From the NCBI GenBank assembly GCA_016124645.1, contig WGNE01000024.1, forward strand, positions 17,745 through 81,744: a stretch of 64,000 nucleotides of DNA, in the 5' to 3' direction. The stretch is from Alphaproteobacteria bacterium. Lineage in GTDB: Bacteria > Pseudomonadota > Alphaproteobacteria > Micavibrionales > UBA2020. The notes beneath the pieces are model-generated. The model made no database searches, had not been told where the DNA came from, and worked only from the letters and a program-made list of their open reading frames with translations. This document shows positions 38,988-48,702 of this stretch, piece by piece. Made by a program: the position numbers and the translations under genes. Within the stretch, counting starts at the first letter, position 1. Each line of letters opens with the position of its first letter.

Positions 38988-40310
38988 ATGTCTGCGCGCG
39001 CGAAAGTGAAACAGGCCGCCAAACCTGCCAAGAAAAAGAACAGCAAGAAATTGAAATCATTGAAGAAAAAAGCGCAACCGACCGACGTCGGCAAATCGGC
39101 GCTGGATGGATATCTGGCCGCGGACGGCAAGGCCGTCTATGCCTCCCGCCCGCAGGAAAGCCGGGGCCGCCTCTATGACGAAGCCCCCAGCAAGACCCGC
39201 GGCGCCTTCGAGCGCGACCGCGACCGCATCATCCACTGCGCCGCCTTCCGCCGCCTGAAATTCAAGACGCAGGTCTTCGTCTATCACGAAGGGGATCATT
39301 ACCGCACCCGCCTTTCGCACAGCATCGAGGTCGCGCAGGTGGCCCGCTCGCTCGCGCGGCTGCTGCACGCGGACGAAGACCTTGCCGAGACCTGCGCCCT
39401 CGCGCATGACCTCGGCCATACGCCCTTCGCCCATGTGGGGGAGGACGCGCTGAAGGAATGCATGGAACCCTACGGCGGCTTCGACCACAACGACCAGACC
39501 CTGCGCGTGGTGACCAAGCTGGAAAAGAAATACCCCGACTTCGACGGGCTGAACCTGTGCTGGGAATCCCTCGAGGGGCTCGTCAAGCACAACGGGCCGG
39601 TGGTTAAAAAAGGCCACAAGAAGCCCAAGCTTGAAATCACCCTGTCCGAGATCAGCAAGCAGTGGGACATGATGCTGGGCAGCTATGCCTCGCTCGAAGC
39701 GCAGGCGGCGGGCATCGCGGACGACATCGCCTACAACAGCCACGACCTCGACGACGGCCTGCAGGCGGGCATGTTCACCCTGAAAGACCTCGAACAGGTC
39801 GAATGGGTGGACGCCATCATGCGCGCCAAGCGCAAGGCGCATCCCGACATCGACAATTACCGCCTGACGCAGGAAACCATCCGCGACGTCATGGGCACCT
39901 ATGTCATCGACGTGCTGGCCGAAAGCCGCGCGAATATCATCGCGCTGGACCCGAAAACGCCGGACGACATCCGCCATGCGAAGCACCAGCTCGTCACCAT
40001 GTCCGATGAAATGAAGAAGAAGGACCGTGCGCTGCGCGACTTCCTCTGGGCGAATTTCTACCGCCACCACCAGGTCAGCCGCGTGCGCCGCAAGGTCTTC
40101 GCCTGCGTGCAGGACTTGTTCGCCGTGTTCATGGAGCACAAGCGCTGCCTGCCCGCCGTGGTCCTGAAACAGGTGGACGCCGTGCCCAAGGGCTGGAAGG
40201 CGGAAACTTGGCGCGCCCGCGCGGTCGCCGACTATATCGCCAGCATGACCGACCGCCTCGCGCTGCTGGAACACCGTGACCTTTTTGACGCCTATCAGGT
40301 GATGAGATGA
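38988..40310 (+). CDS. dgt: deoxyguanosinetriphosphate triphosphohydrolase-like protein
   Basis: HD motifs: 'RDRIIHCAAFRRLKFKTQVF', 'YRTRLSHSIEVAQVARSLAR', 'ALAHDLGHTPFAHVGEDAL', 'GIADDIAYNSHDLDDG'. Confidence 0.95.
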   Translation: MSARAKVKQAAKPAKKKNSKKLKSLKKKAQPTDVGKSALDGYLAADGKAVYASRPQESRGRLYDEAPSKTRGAFERDRDRIIHCAAFRRLKFKTQVFVYHEGDHYRTRLSHSIEVAQVARSLARLLHADEDLAETCALAHDLGHTPFAHVGEDALKECMEPYGGFDHNDQTLRVVTKLEKKYPDFDGLNLCWESLEGLVKHNGPVVKKGHKKPKLEITLSEISKQWDMMLGSYASLEAQAAGIADDIAYNSHDLDDGLQAGMFTLKDLEQVEWVDAIMRAKRKAHPDIDNYRLTQETIRDVMGTYVIDVLAESRANIIALDPKTPDDIRHAKHQLVTMSDEMKKKDRALRDFLWANFYRHHQVSRVRRKVFACVQDLFAVFMEHKRCLPAVVLKQVDAVPKGWKAETWRARAVADYIASMTDRLALLEHRDLFDAYQVMR

Positions 40311-42073
40311 GCAATATCTTTCAAAGCTACAAGACCAAGGTCGATGGCATCCTCGGCGGCATGGCCGCCAACGGCGACCTGCCCGCGGATCTCGATATGT
40401 CCCGCGTGAAGGTGGAACCGCCCAAGGACGTCTCGCACGGCGACATGGCGACCAACGCCGCGATGGTGCTGGCGAAAGCCGCCGGCAAGAACCCGCGCCA
40501 GCTGGGCGAGGCCATCGTCGCGAAAATGCAGGCGATGCCCGAGATCAAGGAAGCCAGCGTCGCCGGCCCCGGCTTCGTCAACTTCCGCCTTGCCGACAGC
40601 GAGTGGATGGAGACCATGCGCACCATCCTGACCGAGGGCGTGCATTACGGCGACAGCGCGCTGGGCAAGGGCGAGAAGGTGAACATCGAATACGTCTCCG
40701 CCAACCCCACGGGCCCCATGCACGCGGGCCACACGCGCGGCGCGGTCATCGGCGATGCGCTGGCCAATCTTTTGCAAAAGGCGGGCTATGACGTCACCAA
40801 GGAATATTACTTCAACGACGCGGGCACGCAGGTCGATGTGCTGGCGCGCACCACGCACCTGCGCTACCGCGAGGCGCTGGGCGAGGACATCGGCGACATC
40901 CCGGAAGGACTCTACCCCGGCGAATACCTGAAGGAAGTCGGCGAAGCGCTCGTGAAACGCGATGGCGACAAATGGCGCGGCAAGGACGAGGCCGAATGGC
41001 TGGTGCCCGTGCGCGAATTCGCCGTGAACTTCATGATGGGGGTCATCAAGAAAGACCTCGAGCTCATCGGCATCACGCACGAGGTTTTCTCGAACGAGCG
41101 CGAGATGGTCGAGGACGGCACGCTGGAGACCGCCTTCAGGACGCTGACGGACAAGGGGCTGATTTACCAAGGCACCCTGCCGCCGCCCAAGGGCAAGGAG
41201 ATGGAGGACTGGGAGCCCGTGGAGCTGACCCTGTTCCGCTCCAGCAACTTCGGCGATTCATCCGACCGCCCGCTGAAAAAGCGCGACGGCACATGGGCCT
41301 ATATCATGCCCGACATCGCCTATCACTATAACAAGATACAGCGCGGCTATAAGTGGATGATCAACGTGCTGGGCAAGGACCATCACGGCTACGAGGAACG
41401 CATCCGCCCCGCCATCGCCGCGCTGGCGGGCGAGGACAAGGACATCCGCCTCAACGTCGTCTATTGCGGCATGGTCAAGCTGTTCAAGAACGGCGAGCCG
41501 GTGAAGCTTTCCAAGCGCGCGGGCAACATCATCACCCTGCGCGAAATCGTGGAGGAGGTGGGGCCGGGCGCGGTGCGCTTCTTCATGCTCTCCCGCACGC
41601 CTGACTCGGAGCTTGATTTCGACTTCGCGAAAGTGGTCGAGCAGTCGAAAGACAACCCCGTGTTCTACGTGCAATACGCGCATGCGCGCTGCTGCTCCGT
41701 GTTGCGCAACGGGGCGGAGATGTTCCCCAAGGCCGATTTGTCGCCGGAAGCGCTCGCCAAGGCCGACCTCGCGCGGCTCAGCACGCCCGAGGAACTGCAG
41801 CTCATCCGCTTCATGGCGGGCTGGCCGCGCTTCGTCGAGGCGGCGGCGGAAGCGCACGAGCCGCACCGCGTCGCCACATGGCTGCATGACATGGCCTCCG
41901 AATTCCACGCCTTCTGGAACAAGGGGCGCGACGTCGGCGCGCTGCGCTTCCTGCATGAAGACGACGAAGCCCTGAGCCTCGCGCGCATGGCATTGGTCAA
42001 ATCAGTCGCGACGGCGATCGCCTCCGGCCTCGCCGTCATGGGAGTAACGCCACTGGAGGAGCTGCACGGATGA
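40307..42073 (+). CDS. argS: arginyl-tRNA synthetase
   Basis: 'VNIEYVSANPTGPMHAGHTRGAVIGDAL', 'KLSKRAGNIITL', C-terminal DALR-type domain. Confidence 0.98.
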   Translation: MSNIFQSYKTKVDGILGGMAANGDLPADLDMSRVKVEPPKDVSHGDMATNAAMVLAKAAGKNPRQLGEAIVAKMQAMPEIKEASVAGPGFVNFRLADSEWMETMRTILTEGVHYGDSALGKGEKVNIEYVSANPTGPMHAGHTRGAVIGDALANLLQKAGYDVTKEYYFNDAGTQVDVLARTTHLRYREALGEDIGDIPEGLYPGEYLKEVGEALVKRDGDKWRGKDEAEWLVPVREFAVNFMMGVIKKDLELIGITHEVFSNEREMVEDGTLETAFRTLTDKGLIYQGTLPPPKGKEMEDWEPVELTLFRSSNFGDSSDRPLKKRDGTWAYIMPDIAYHYNKIQRGYKWMINVLGKDHHGYEERIRPAIAALAGEDKDIRLNVVYCGMVKLFKNGEPVKLSKRAGNIITLREIVEEVGPGAVRFFMLSRTPDSELDFDFAKVVEQSKDNPVFYVQYAHARCCSVLRNGAEMFPKADLSPEALAKADLARLSTPEELQLIRFMAGWPRFVEAAAEAHEPHRVATWLHDMASEFHAFWNKGRDVGALRFLHEDDEALSLARMALVKSVATAIASGLAVMGVTPLEELHG

Positions 42074-42969
42074 CGCAAGCAAAAGACGACACCAGCCTCG
42101 GAACCCTCTACGCCCGCGGCCGCCCGCCGCAGGAGCCGAAACGCGTCCTGCCGCGCGGCATGCTGACCTTCATCGCGCTCGCGGGTTTCGCCGCCGTCAT
42201 CTGGTACGCCTACCCGCGCGAGCACAAGGCCTATCAGGACGTGGACATCCCCGTCATCACGGCGGACAATACGCCCTATAAATTCAAGCCCGAGGACCCG
42301 GGCGGCATGGACATCCGCCATCAGGACAGCACGGTCTTCGACCCGCTGGAAAACAAGTCGCCCGACACGGTCGAAAAACTGCGCCCGCCCGCCGAGCAGC
42401 CGATGAGCAAGGACAAGGCCGTCGAGCTCGCCCGCGCGCAGGATACCCCCGCCGTGGAAGACAAGCCCGCGAGGCTCGACCTCGGCATGCAGATGAAGAC
42501 CCTGCCCGACGGCACGGAGAAAATCGTGACCGCGCCGGAGGTCAAGCCCGTGACCGCGACGCCCGCGCACGCCGTCTCCGCGAAGCGGGCGCCGCCGCAG
42601 GTCATCCACAACGCGCCGGTGAAAACCGCCGCCGCGCCGATCCCCAAGCCCGCGCCGGTGAAGACGGCAGCTGCGGATAAAACGGCCGCCGCCGCCATCA
42701 AGCCGGACGCGACGGAAACGGCCAGCGGGGTCTATATCCAGCTGGGCGCCTTCCGCGAGCTTTCGGCCGCGCGGCGCGAATGGAGCGCGCTGCAAAAGAA
42801 ATTCCCCCAGTATTTTTCCAACCTCACCATGCGCACCGAGCGCGTGGACCTCGGCGCCAAGGGCGTCTATAACCGCCTGCAGGCGGGCCGGTTGAGCCGG
42901 GAGGATGCGAAGAAGATTTGCGAGGCGATGAAATCCGTTCATTCCGCGGGCTGCATCATCGTGCGCTGA
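42070..42969 (+). CDS. SPOR-domain membrane protein
   Basis: N-terminal TM; C-terminal 'GVYIQLGAFRELSAARREWSALQKKFPQ...GVYNRLQAGRLSREDAKKICEAMK'. Confidence 0.9.
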   Translation: MTQAKDDTSLGTLYARGRPPQEPKRVLPRGMLTFIALAGFAAVIWYAYPREHKAYQDVDIPVITADNTPYKFKPEDPGGMDIRHQDSTVFDPLENKSPDTVEKLRPPAEQPMSKDKAVELARAQDTPAVEDKPARLDLGMQMKTLPDGTEKIVTAPEVKPVTATPAHAVSAKRAPPQVIHNAPVKTAAAPIPKPAPVKTAAADKTAAAAIKPDATETASGVYIQLGAFRELSAARREWSALQKKFPQYFSNLTMRTERVDLGAKGVYNRLQAGRLSREDAKKICEAMKSVHSAGCIIVR

Positions 42970-42994
42970 TGAAATTTTTGTAAGGAGAACTTGA

Positions 42995-43291
42995 ATGGAC
43001 CGCTGGCAGCAACTGCAGGACGACATCGGCGTCTTCACCGACAAGACCTTCGGCGAAAGCACGCCGCAGGCGAAGGCGCACCACCTCTCGGAAGAGGCGC
43101 TGGAAGCCGCCGCCGACCCGCAGGACATCATCGAATGGGCGGATTGCACCATCCTGCTGCTCGACGGCGTGCGCAAGGCGGGGTTTTCGACCGAAGACCT
43201 CTACCAGGCCGTGCTGAAGAAGATGGAAATCAACCGCAACCGCAAATGGGGCGAGAAAGACGCGAACGGCGTCGTCCGCCATGTAAAATGA
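42995..43291 (+). CDS. DUF550 / dATP-dGTP diphosphohydrolase-like (MazG-related) protein
   Basis: 'HHLSEEALEAAADPQDIIEWADCTILLLDGVRKAGFS...KMEINRNRKWGE'. Confidence 0.82.
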   Translation: MDRWQQLQDDIGVFTDKTFGESTPQAKAHHLSEEALEAAADPQDIIEWADCTILLLDGVRKAGFSTEDLYQAVLKKMEINRNRKWGEKDANGVVRHVK

Positions 43292-43313
43292 TGCCTGCAT
43301 CCGGGAACGCGGA

Positions 43314-43784
43314 ATGAAAAAGAACCTCTCCTTCATGGCCCGGCTTGGCATCGTGCTGCTTGCGGGGCTTGCCTTTTTCGCCTATCAGAAGCTGACTCCC
43401 GACAAGAATATGGAGCTGGTGCAAGCGGAGGCCGGAAAAATCCAGGCGGCGTCCGATTGTGCGATGATGACCGCGCTCGTGCTCCAGTCCGTCACGCAGG
43501 GGCGGGCCGCGGAAAAAACGGCCCCGCAAGAAAAAATCGAAAATCTCAGGAAATACGCGGATCTTTTCAAGAATGAACTCGGCAGGCTGAGCGACGAATA
43601 CCCGAAGGCTTTGGTCAGGATAACGAAACAATATGCCGCCGATCACGCGGTGACTTACAAGGAGGCGGATGAGGCGGTTTCTTCCGAAGCGGCGTGGCAA
43701 AAGCAAAGGGTGCACAAGGCGCTTGAACAGTCGAACTACGAACCGGCCGCCTGCATGGCGTATCTGCCGGAATTGAAACCCTGA
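43314..43784 (+). CDS. membrane-anchored hypothetical protein
   Basis: N-terminal hydrophobic segment; intact ORF inside the operon. Confidence 0.6.
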   Translation: MKKNLSFMARLGIVLLAGLAFFAYQKLTPDKNMELVQAEAGKIQAASDCAMMTALVLQSVTQGRAAEKTAPQEKIENLRKYADLFKNELGRLSDEYPKALVRITKQYAADHAVTYKEADEAVSSEAAWQKQRVHKALEQSNYEPAACMAYLPELKP

Positions 43785-43808
43785 AGAGGCATTAAAGGAA
43801 AAAACATC

Positions 43809-44870
43809 ATGGCGCAGCCGGACCTGACAGACCTGAAGGCCATCATCATCGACCCCACGGGGCCGGAACTGACGGCGGAGGAAGCGGAGATTTTCGCCGC
43901 CGAAAAGCCTGCGGGCTTCATCCTGTTCCGCCGCAACTGCGTCAGCCGCGCGCAGGTGAAAAAACTGGTGGCGGATCTGCGCGATTGCGTGGGCCGCGAA
44001 GACCTGCCCGTGCTCATCGATCAGGAAGGCGGCAGCGTCGCGCGCCTGAAGGCGCCCGAGTGGCACGAATACCCCGCCGCGAAAACCTTCGGCCAACTGG
44101 CGCAGGAAGCGCCGCAGGAAGGGCTGGAGGCGACGCGGCTCAATGCCTACCTCATGGCGCTCGACCTTGCGGAGATGGGCGTCACCGTCAACTGCGCGCC
44201 CGTCGTCGATGTGCCCGCGCCCGACTGCCACGCATTTTTGTCCGGCAGCCGCACCTACAGCGAGAGCCCCGACGAAGTGGGCAGGCTGGGCGAGGCGGTG
44301 TGCAAAGGCCTGCTGGAAGGCGGCGTCACCCCCGTCATCAAGCACATTCCCGGCCACGGCCGCGCGAAGGTGGACAGCCACCATGCCTTGCCGGTTGTGG
44401 ATAACTCTTTGTCAGAACTTGCCGTAAGCGACCTCAAGCCTTTCAAATATCTCTCGCAATCTGATATGAAAACGGCGCTTTGGGCCATGGCGGCGCATGT
44501 TGTATACTCTCAGCTGGATCCTGATTCTGCCGCCACCGTCTCCCGCCGTGTTGTCACCGACATCATTCGCGGCGACATCGGCTTTACCGGGGTGCTGCTG
44601 GCCGACGATATTTCGATGAAGGCGCTGGGCGGCACTTTGGAATCGCGCGTTGCCGGCACGATGGAAGCGGGGATGGATCTGACGATGCTGTGCAATGCGC
44701 CGCTTGAGGACCGCAGGCTGGCGCTTTCCGTCACCCCGCGCGTGACGCCCGATGCGGCGGCGCGCCTGCAGGCGGCGGAAGATGGGCGCGGCGCAGAGGA
44801 ACGACAACGACAACCGTCAGGCGCTCCTGCAAAAGCTGGAGCAAATGATAAAGAAAACCGCCTGAAGTAA
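43809..44870 (+). CDS. nagZ: beta-N-acetylhexosaminidase
   Basis: 'PVLIDQEGGSVARL', 'GGVTPVIKHIPGHGRAKVDSHHALPVV', 'FTGVLLADDISMKAL'. Confidence 0.95.
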   Translation: MAQPDLTDLKAIIIDPTGPELTAEEAEIFAAEKPAGFILFRRNCVSRAQVKKLVADLRDCVGREDLPVLIDQEGGSVARLKAPEWHEYPAAKTFGQLAQEAPQEGLEATRLNAYLMALDLAEMGVTVNCAPVVDVPAPDCHAFLSGSRTYSESPDEVGRLGEAVCKGLLEGGVTPVIKHIPGHGRAKVDSHHALPVVDNSLSELAVSDLKPFKYLSQSDMKTALWAMAAHVVYSQLDPDSAATVSRRVVTDIIRGDIGFTGVLLADDISMKALGGTLESRVAGTMEAGMDLTMLCNAPLEDRRLALSVTPRVTPDAAARLQAAEDGRGAEERQRQPSGAPAKAGANDKENRLK

Positions 44871-44879
44871 AAGAGCAAG

Positions 44880-45953
44880 ATGAGCGAAGCCGAAGCACCG
44901 CAGTTTGAAGAAGACCTGATCAAGGAGCGCAGCGAGAGCGAGCAGCTTCTGCTTTACCTCGGCGGCTTCGACGGGCCGATCGACATGCTGCTGTCGCTCG
45001 CGCGCGACCAGAAGGTGGATTTGACCACCATCTCCATTCTCGACCTCGCCAACCAGTACCTCGACTTCATCGAAAAGGCGCGCTCCGTCCGGCTGGAGCT
45101 GGCGGCGGATTACCTCGTCATGGCGGCATGGCTCGCCTATTTGAAGTCCCGCCTGCTCATCCCGCAGGAAGAGCAGAAACAGGCCGAACCCTCCGCGCAG
45201 GAGCTGGCCGACGCGCTGCAGTTCCAGCTGCGCCGCCTCGAAGCGATGCGCAAGGTCGCCAACGACCTGTTCCACCTGCCGCGCCTCGGCTTCAACGTCT
45301 TTTCCCGCGGCGAGCCCGACGGGCTGCCGACCAAGTACATCTCGAAATACGAGATGACCTATTACGACCTGCTGAAAGCCTATGGCGACGTGAAGCAGCG
45401 CCAGCAGAACTCGGTCTATAAGCTGGAACCGGTCAAGCTTTTCTCGCTGGAAGAGGCGATCGAGCGGCTGGGCAACATGCTGGGCAAGGTGCCGGAGGAA
45501 TGGGTTTCCCTGTTCATGTTCCTGCCCGGCGGGCTGGAGGACGGCAAGATCGTCAAGCGCTCGGCCATCGCCTCCACCTTCGGCGGCGCGCTCGAAATGG
45601 TCAAGCGCGGCCTGCTGGAACTGCAGCAGGAACAGAATTACGCCACCATCTACATCCGCCGTCCCGTGCCGAAGGACGGGCAGGCGGCGCCCGCGGCTGA
45701 AGACGCGGGCAACGGCATGTCGGAAGCGGCGGAAGCCGGCTACGACGATTCCTTCGACGAGCCCATCGACCCCAGCCAGACGGTAGAAGCCGAAATGGCC
45801 GCGGACGAGGAAGCGGAGGCCGCGCGCAAGCTGGCAGAGCATCTGGAGCAGCAGGCCGGGACGGAAGCCGCCGCGCCGGAAACCGAAGTTCTCGAAGCGG
45901 AGCCCGATGCCGAAACCACAGACGAAACAAAGACCCTGAACGAAGAGGCCTGA
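44880..45953 (+). CDS. scpA: segregation and condensation protein A
   Basis: 'LYLGGFDGPIDMLLSLARDQKVDLTTISILDLANQYLDFI', 'YLVMAAWLAYLKSRLLIP'; acidic C-terminal extension. Confidence 0.95.
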   Translation: MSEAEAPQFEEDLIKERSESEQLLLYLGGFDGPIDMLLSLARDQKVDLTTISILDLANQYLDFIEKARSVRLELAADYLVMAAWLAYLKSRLLIPQEEQKQAEPSAQELADALQFQLRRLEAMRKVANDLFHLPRLGFNVFSRGEPDGLPTKYISKYEMTYYDLLKAYGDVKQRQQNSVYKLEPVKLFSLEEAIERLGNMLGKVPEEWVSLFMFLPGGLEDGKIVKRSAIASTFGGALEMVKRGLLELQQEQNYATIYIRRPVPKDGQAAPAAEDAGNGMSEAAEAGYDDSFDEPIDPSQTVEAEMAADEEAEAARKLAEHLEQQAGTEAAAPETEVLEAEPDAETTDETKTLNEEA

Positions 45954-45957
45954 CACC

Positions 45958-47160
45958 ATGGCGAAAGCAAAGAAACAAAAACAGCAGCAGGAAGACGTCA
46001 TCGCGCAAATCGCCGAGCAGGTGATGGAGCAGGACGACGCGCCGGCGTCTGAAGAGGAAACGCTCGAGGCCGATGTCGTGATCGAGGAAGAAATCACCGA
46101 AGAAGAAATCGTCGAGGAAACCTCCGAAGACGAAGAAGCTGAGGAAGCCGAAGAAGAATCCGGCGAAGAAGAGCGGGGCGAGCCCGAAGAACAACTGGTC
46201 ATCACCCAGGACGACGTGCGGCTGATCGAGGCGATTTTGTTCGCGTCCTCCTCCGCCCTTACTGTCTCCATGATGGCGGAACGCTTCCCGGAAGAGCGCG
46301 TTTCCCTCATTCCCGACGTGCTGGAGATTTTGAAGGAGCAATACGCCAGCCGCGGCGTGAACCTCGTGCAGCGCGACAAGCGCTGGGCCTTCCGCACCGC
46401 GACCGAGCTGGGCGACCAGCTGCGCCTTGAAAAGGAACAGCCGAAAAAATTCACCCGCGCCGCCATGGAAACCATGGCCGTCATCGCCTATCACCAGCCG
46501 GTGACCCGCGCGGAGATCGAGAACATCCGCGGCGTTTCCACCAGCCCCGGCGCGCTCGACGCGCTGATGGAAGCGGGCTGGGTCAAGCCCGGCAAGCGCA
46601 GGGAAGTGCCCGGCCGCCCCGTGACATGGTTATCGACGCAGGCCTTCCTCGACCACTTCGGGCTTGAAAAGCTGGGCGACCTGCCGGGCATGGAAGAGCT
46701 GAAGGCCGCCGGCCTGATGGACAAGCGCCCCGCGATCGAGGCCATGCCCACCGCCGACCTCTTCGGCGACGACGAGAACAAGGAAATGGACGACCCCAAC
46801 GAGGTCACGGACGAGGACCTGCTGGGCAAAGCCGACGACGAGAACGCGGACGCCGATTTTGACGACGATTTCGACGATGAATTCGATGACGACGAGAAAG
46901 ACGTCAACGACCTCGATGTCGAGGATACGGAAATGAGCGCCGGCGGCGGCGATGATGACGAAGATGACGACGACGCGGACGACGAAGAAGATGACGACGG
47001 GGACGAAGATGACGACCTCGACAGCGACGAGCATGACGACTACGATGACGAAGTCGAAAGCGAATTCGCCGCGGAAATGGAAGACGAAGAAGACGACGAT
47101 TATGACGAAGAAGATGACGACGACGATTATGAAGACGACGAGGACGACGACAGGGAGTAA
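45958..47160 (+). CDS. scpB: segregation and condensation protein B with long acidic N- and C-terminal extensions
   Basis: 'RLIEAILFASSSALTVSMMAERFPE', 'AAMETMAVIAYHQPVTRAEIENIRGVS'; D/E-rich tails. Confidence 0.94.
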   Translation: MAKAKKQKQQQEDVIAQIAEQVMEQDDAPASEEETLEADVVIEEEITEEEIVEETSEDEEAEEAEEESGEEERGEPEEQLVITQDDVRLIEAILFASSSALTVSMMAERFPEERVSLIPDVLEILKEQYASRGVNLVQRDKRWAFRTATELGDQLRLEKEQPKKFTRAAMETMAVIAYHQPVTRAEIENIRGVSTSPGALDALMEAGWVKPGKRREVPGRPVTWLSTQAFLDHFGLEKLGDLPGMEELKAAGLMDKRPAIEAMPTADLFGDDENKEMDDPNEVTDEDLLGKADDENADADFDDDFDDEFDDDEKDVNDLDVEDTEMSAGGGDDDEDDDDADDEEDDDGDEDDDLDSDEHDDYDDEVESEFAAEMEDEEDDDYDEEDDDDDYEDDEDDDRE

Positions 47161-47166
47161 ACCGTC

Positions 47167-47367
47167 ATGGGATTGAGTTTTGGTCATATTGTTGTCATCC
47201 TGCTCATCGTGCTGGTGCTTTTCGGCGCCGGACGGCTGCCGCAGGTCATGGGCGACCTGGGCAAGGGGCTGCGCAGTTTCAAAGACGGTCTGAAGGGGGA
47301 AGATCATCCGTCGGATGATGACGGCAAGAAGGACGCCTTGCCGCCATCCGACAAAAAGGGTGACTGA
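47167..47367 (+). CDS. tatA: Sec-independent protein translocase TatA
   Basis: '[42 protein letters not shown]'. Confidence 0.96.
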   Translation: MGLSFGHIVVILLIVLVLFGAGRLPQVMGDLGKGLRSFKDGLKGEDHPSDDDGKKDALPPSDKKGD

Positions 47368-47369
47368 TC

Positions 47370-47807
47370 TTGTTCGACATCAGCTGGACAGAAATGTTGC
47401 TGATTGCCGCGGTCTCCGTAGTGGTGATCGGGCCGAAGGACCTGCCGCGCGCGCTGCATGCCGCGGGTAAAATAATCAGGAAAATCAAAACTGTATCAAG
47501 CGATATTCAAAAATCGCTTGATAAGATCATGGAAGAAAGCGAGCTGGAGGAAATCACCCGCGCGGCCAACCGGGCGGGCGGCGACAACGTCCAGCAGATG
47601 GTCGAGCGGCAACTGGCGCGGGAAAGCAACCGCCCCGCCATCGACGTGACCGCCGTGCATGTCGAGGAGGAAACCGGCCCCGAGCAGGGCGACGAAGACC
47701 TGCGCTACGACCTCGACGATGATGAAGACGGAGATGCGGGCGAGGTGAGGGAGCCCATGCCCACCGCCGAAAAGCCCCTTCAGAACAAAGATTCGGAAAA
47801 TGACTGA
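47370..47807 (+). CDS. tatB: Sec-independent protein translocase TatB
   Basis: '[40 protein letters not shown]'. Confidence 0.96.
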   Translation: MFDISWTEMLLIAAVSVVVIGPKDLPRALHAAGKIIRKIKTVSSDIQKSLDKIMEESELEEITRAANRAGGDNVQQMVERQLARESNRPAIDVTAVHVEEETGPEQGDEDLRYDLDDDEDGDAGEVREPMPTAEKPLQNKDSEND

Positions 47808-48588
47808 GGCGGCTGAGAAAAAAGAAGAAAATGCGATGCCGCTGGCCGCGCACCTGCTGGAGCTGCGCAAGCGGCTGATGATCTGCATCGCTTTTTTTAT
47901 GGTCGCCAGCCTCGGCTGCTATTTCTACGCGGCGGAGATTTACGGTTTTCTGGTCCAGCCGCTCGCCCATGTGGTCAACGACAAGACGCACCGGCTTATC
48001 TATACCGCGCTCGGCGAAGTCTTCATTACTTACATGAAACTCGCCTGCTTTGCCGGTGGAATCATTTCGTTTCCTGTCATCGCCTCGCAGATCTGGCTTT
48101 TCGTCGCGCCCGGGCTTTACAAGAACGAGAAACGGTTTTTCCTGCCCTTCCTCATCGCCACGCCCATCCTCTTCGTGGCGGGGGCGGCTTTCGTCTATTA
48201 CCTCGTCATCCCGATGGCGTGGAAGTTCTTCGCCAGCTTCGAAAACTTCAACCCCGCCAACGGCTTGCCGATACAGCTTGAAGCGCGGGTGAGCGAATAC
48301 CTCAACCTCATCATGACCATGATCTTCGCCTTCGGCCTGTGCTTCCAGCTGCCGGTGGTGCTGACGCTGCTGGGCCGCGTCGGGCTCGTCACCGCGAAAT
48401 CGCTGGCGGACAAGCGCAGGTATATGATTGTGCTGATTTTCGTCGTGGCGGCGGTGCTGACCCCGCCCGATATCATGAGCCAGTGCCTGCTGGCCGTGCC
48501 GCTGCTGGGGCTTTACGAAATCTCCATCTTCCTCGTCCGCATGAACGAGAAAGGCCGCGCGGCGGAGGTGGAAAAAACTTCGGAATAA
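47800..48588 (+). CDS. tatC: Sec-independent protein translocase TatC
   Basis: '[20 protein letters not shown]', '[20 protein letters not shown]', '[25 protein letters not shown]'. Confidence 0.97.
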   Translation: MTEAAEKKEENAMPLAAHLLELRKRLMICIAFFMVASLGCYFYAAEIYGFLVQPLAHVVNDKTHRLIYTALGEVFITYMKLACFAGGIISFPVIASQIWLFVAPGLYKNEKRFFLPFLIATPILFVAGAAFVYYLVIPMAWKFFASFENFNPANGLPIQLEARVSEYLNLIMTMIFAFGLCFQLPVVLTLLGRVGLVTAKSLADKRRYMIVLIFVVAAVLTPPDIMSQCLLAVPLLGLYEISIFLVRMNEKGRAAEVEKTSE

Positions 48589-48597
48589 GGGGTGAAA

Positions 48598-48694
48598 GTA
48601 CCCTTACCCAACCCTTTCCCAAAGGGAGAGGGCTTTGCGGATTTTCCCTCTCCCTCTGGGAGAAGGTGGCCGCGCAGCGGTCGGATGAGGGTAC
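48598..48694. repeat. 97-bp MITE-like palindromic element
   Basis: Imperfect terminal inverted repeats GTACCCTTACCC / GGATGAGGGTAC with internal CCCTCTCCCTCTGGGAGAAGGTGGCCGCGCAGCGGTC. Confidence 0.75.
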
Positions 48695-48702
48695 TTGTCT
48701 GT

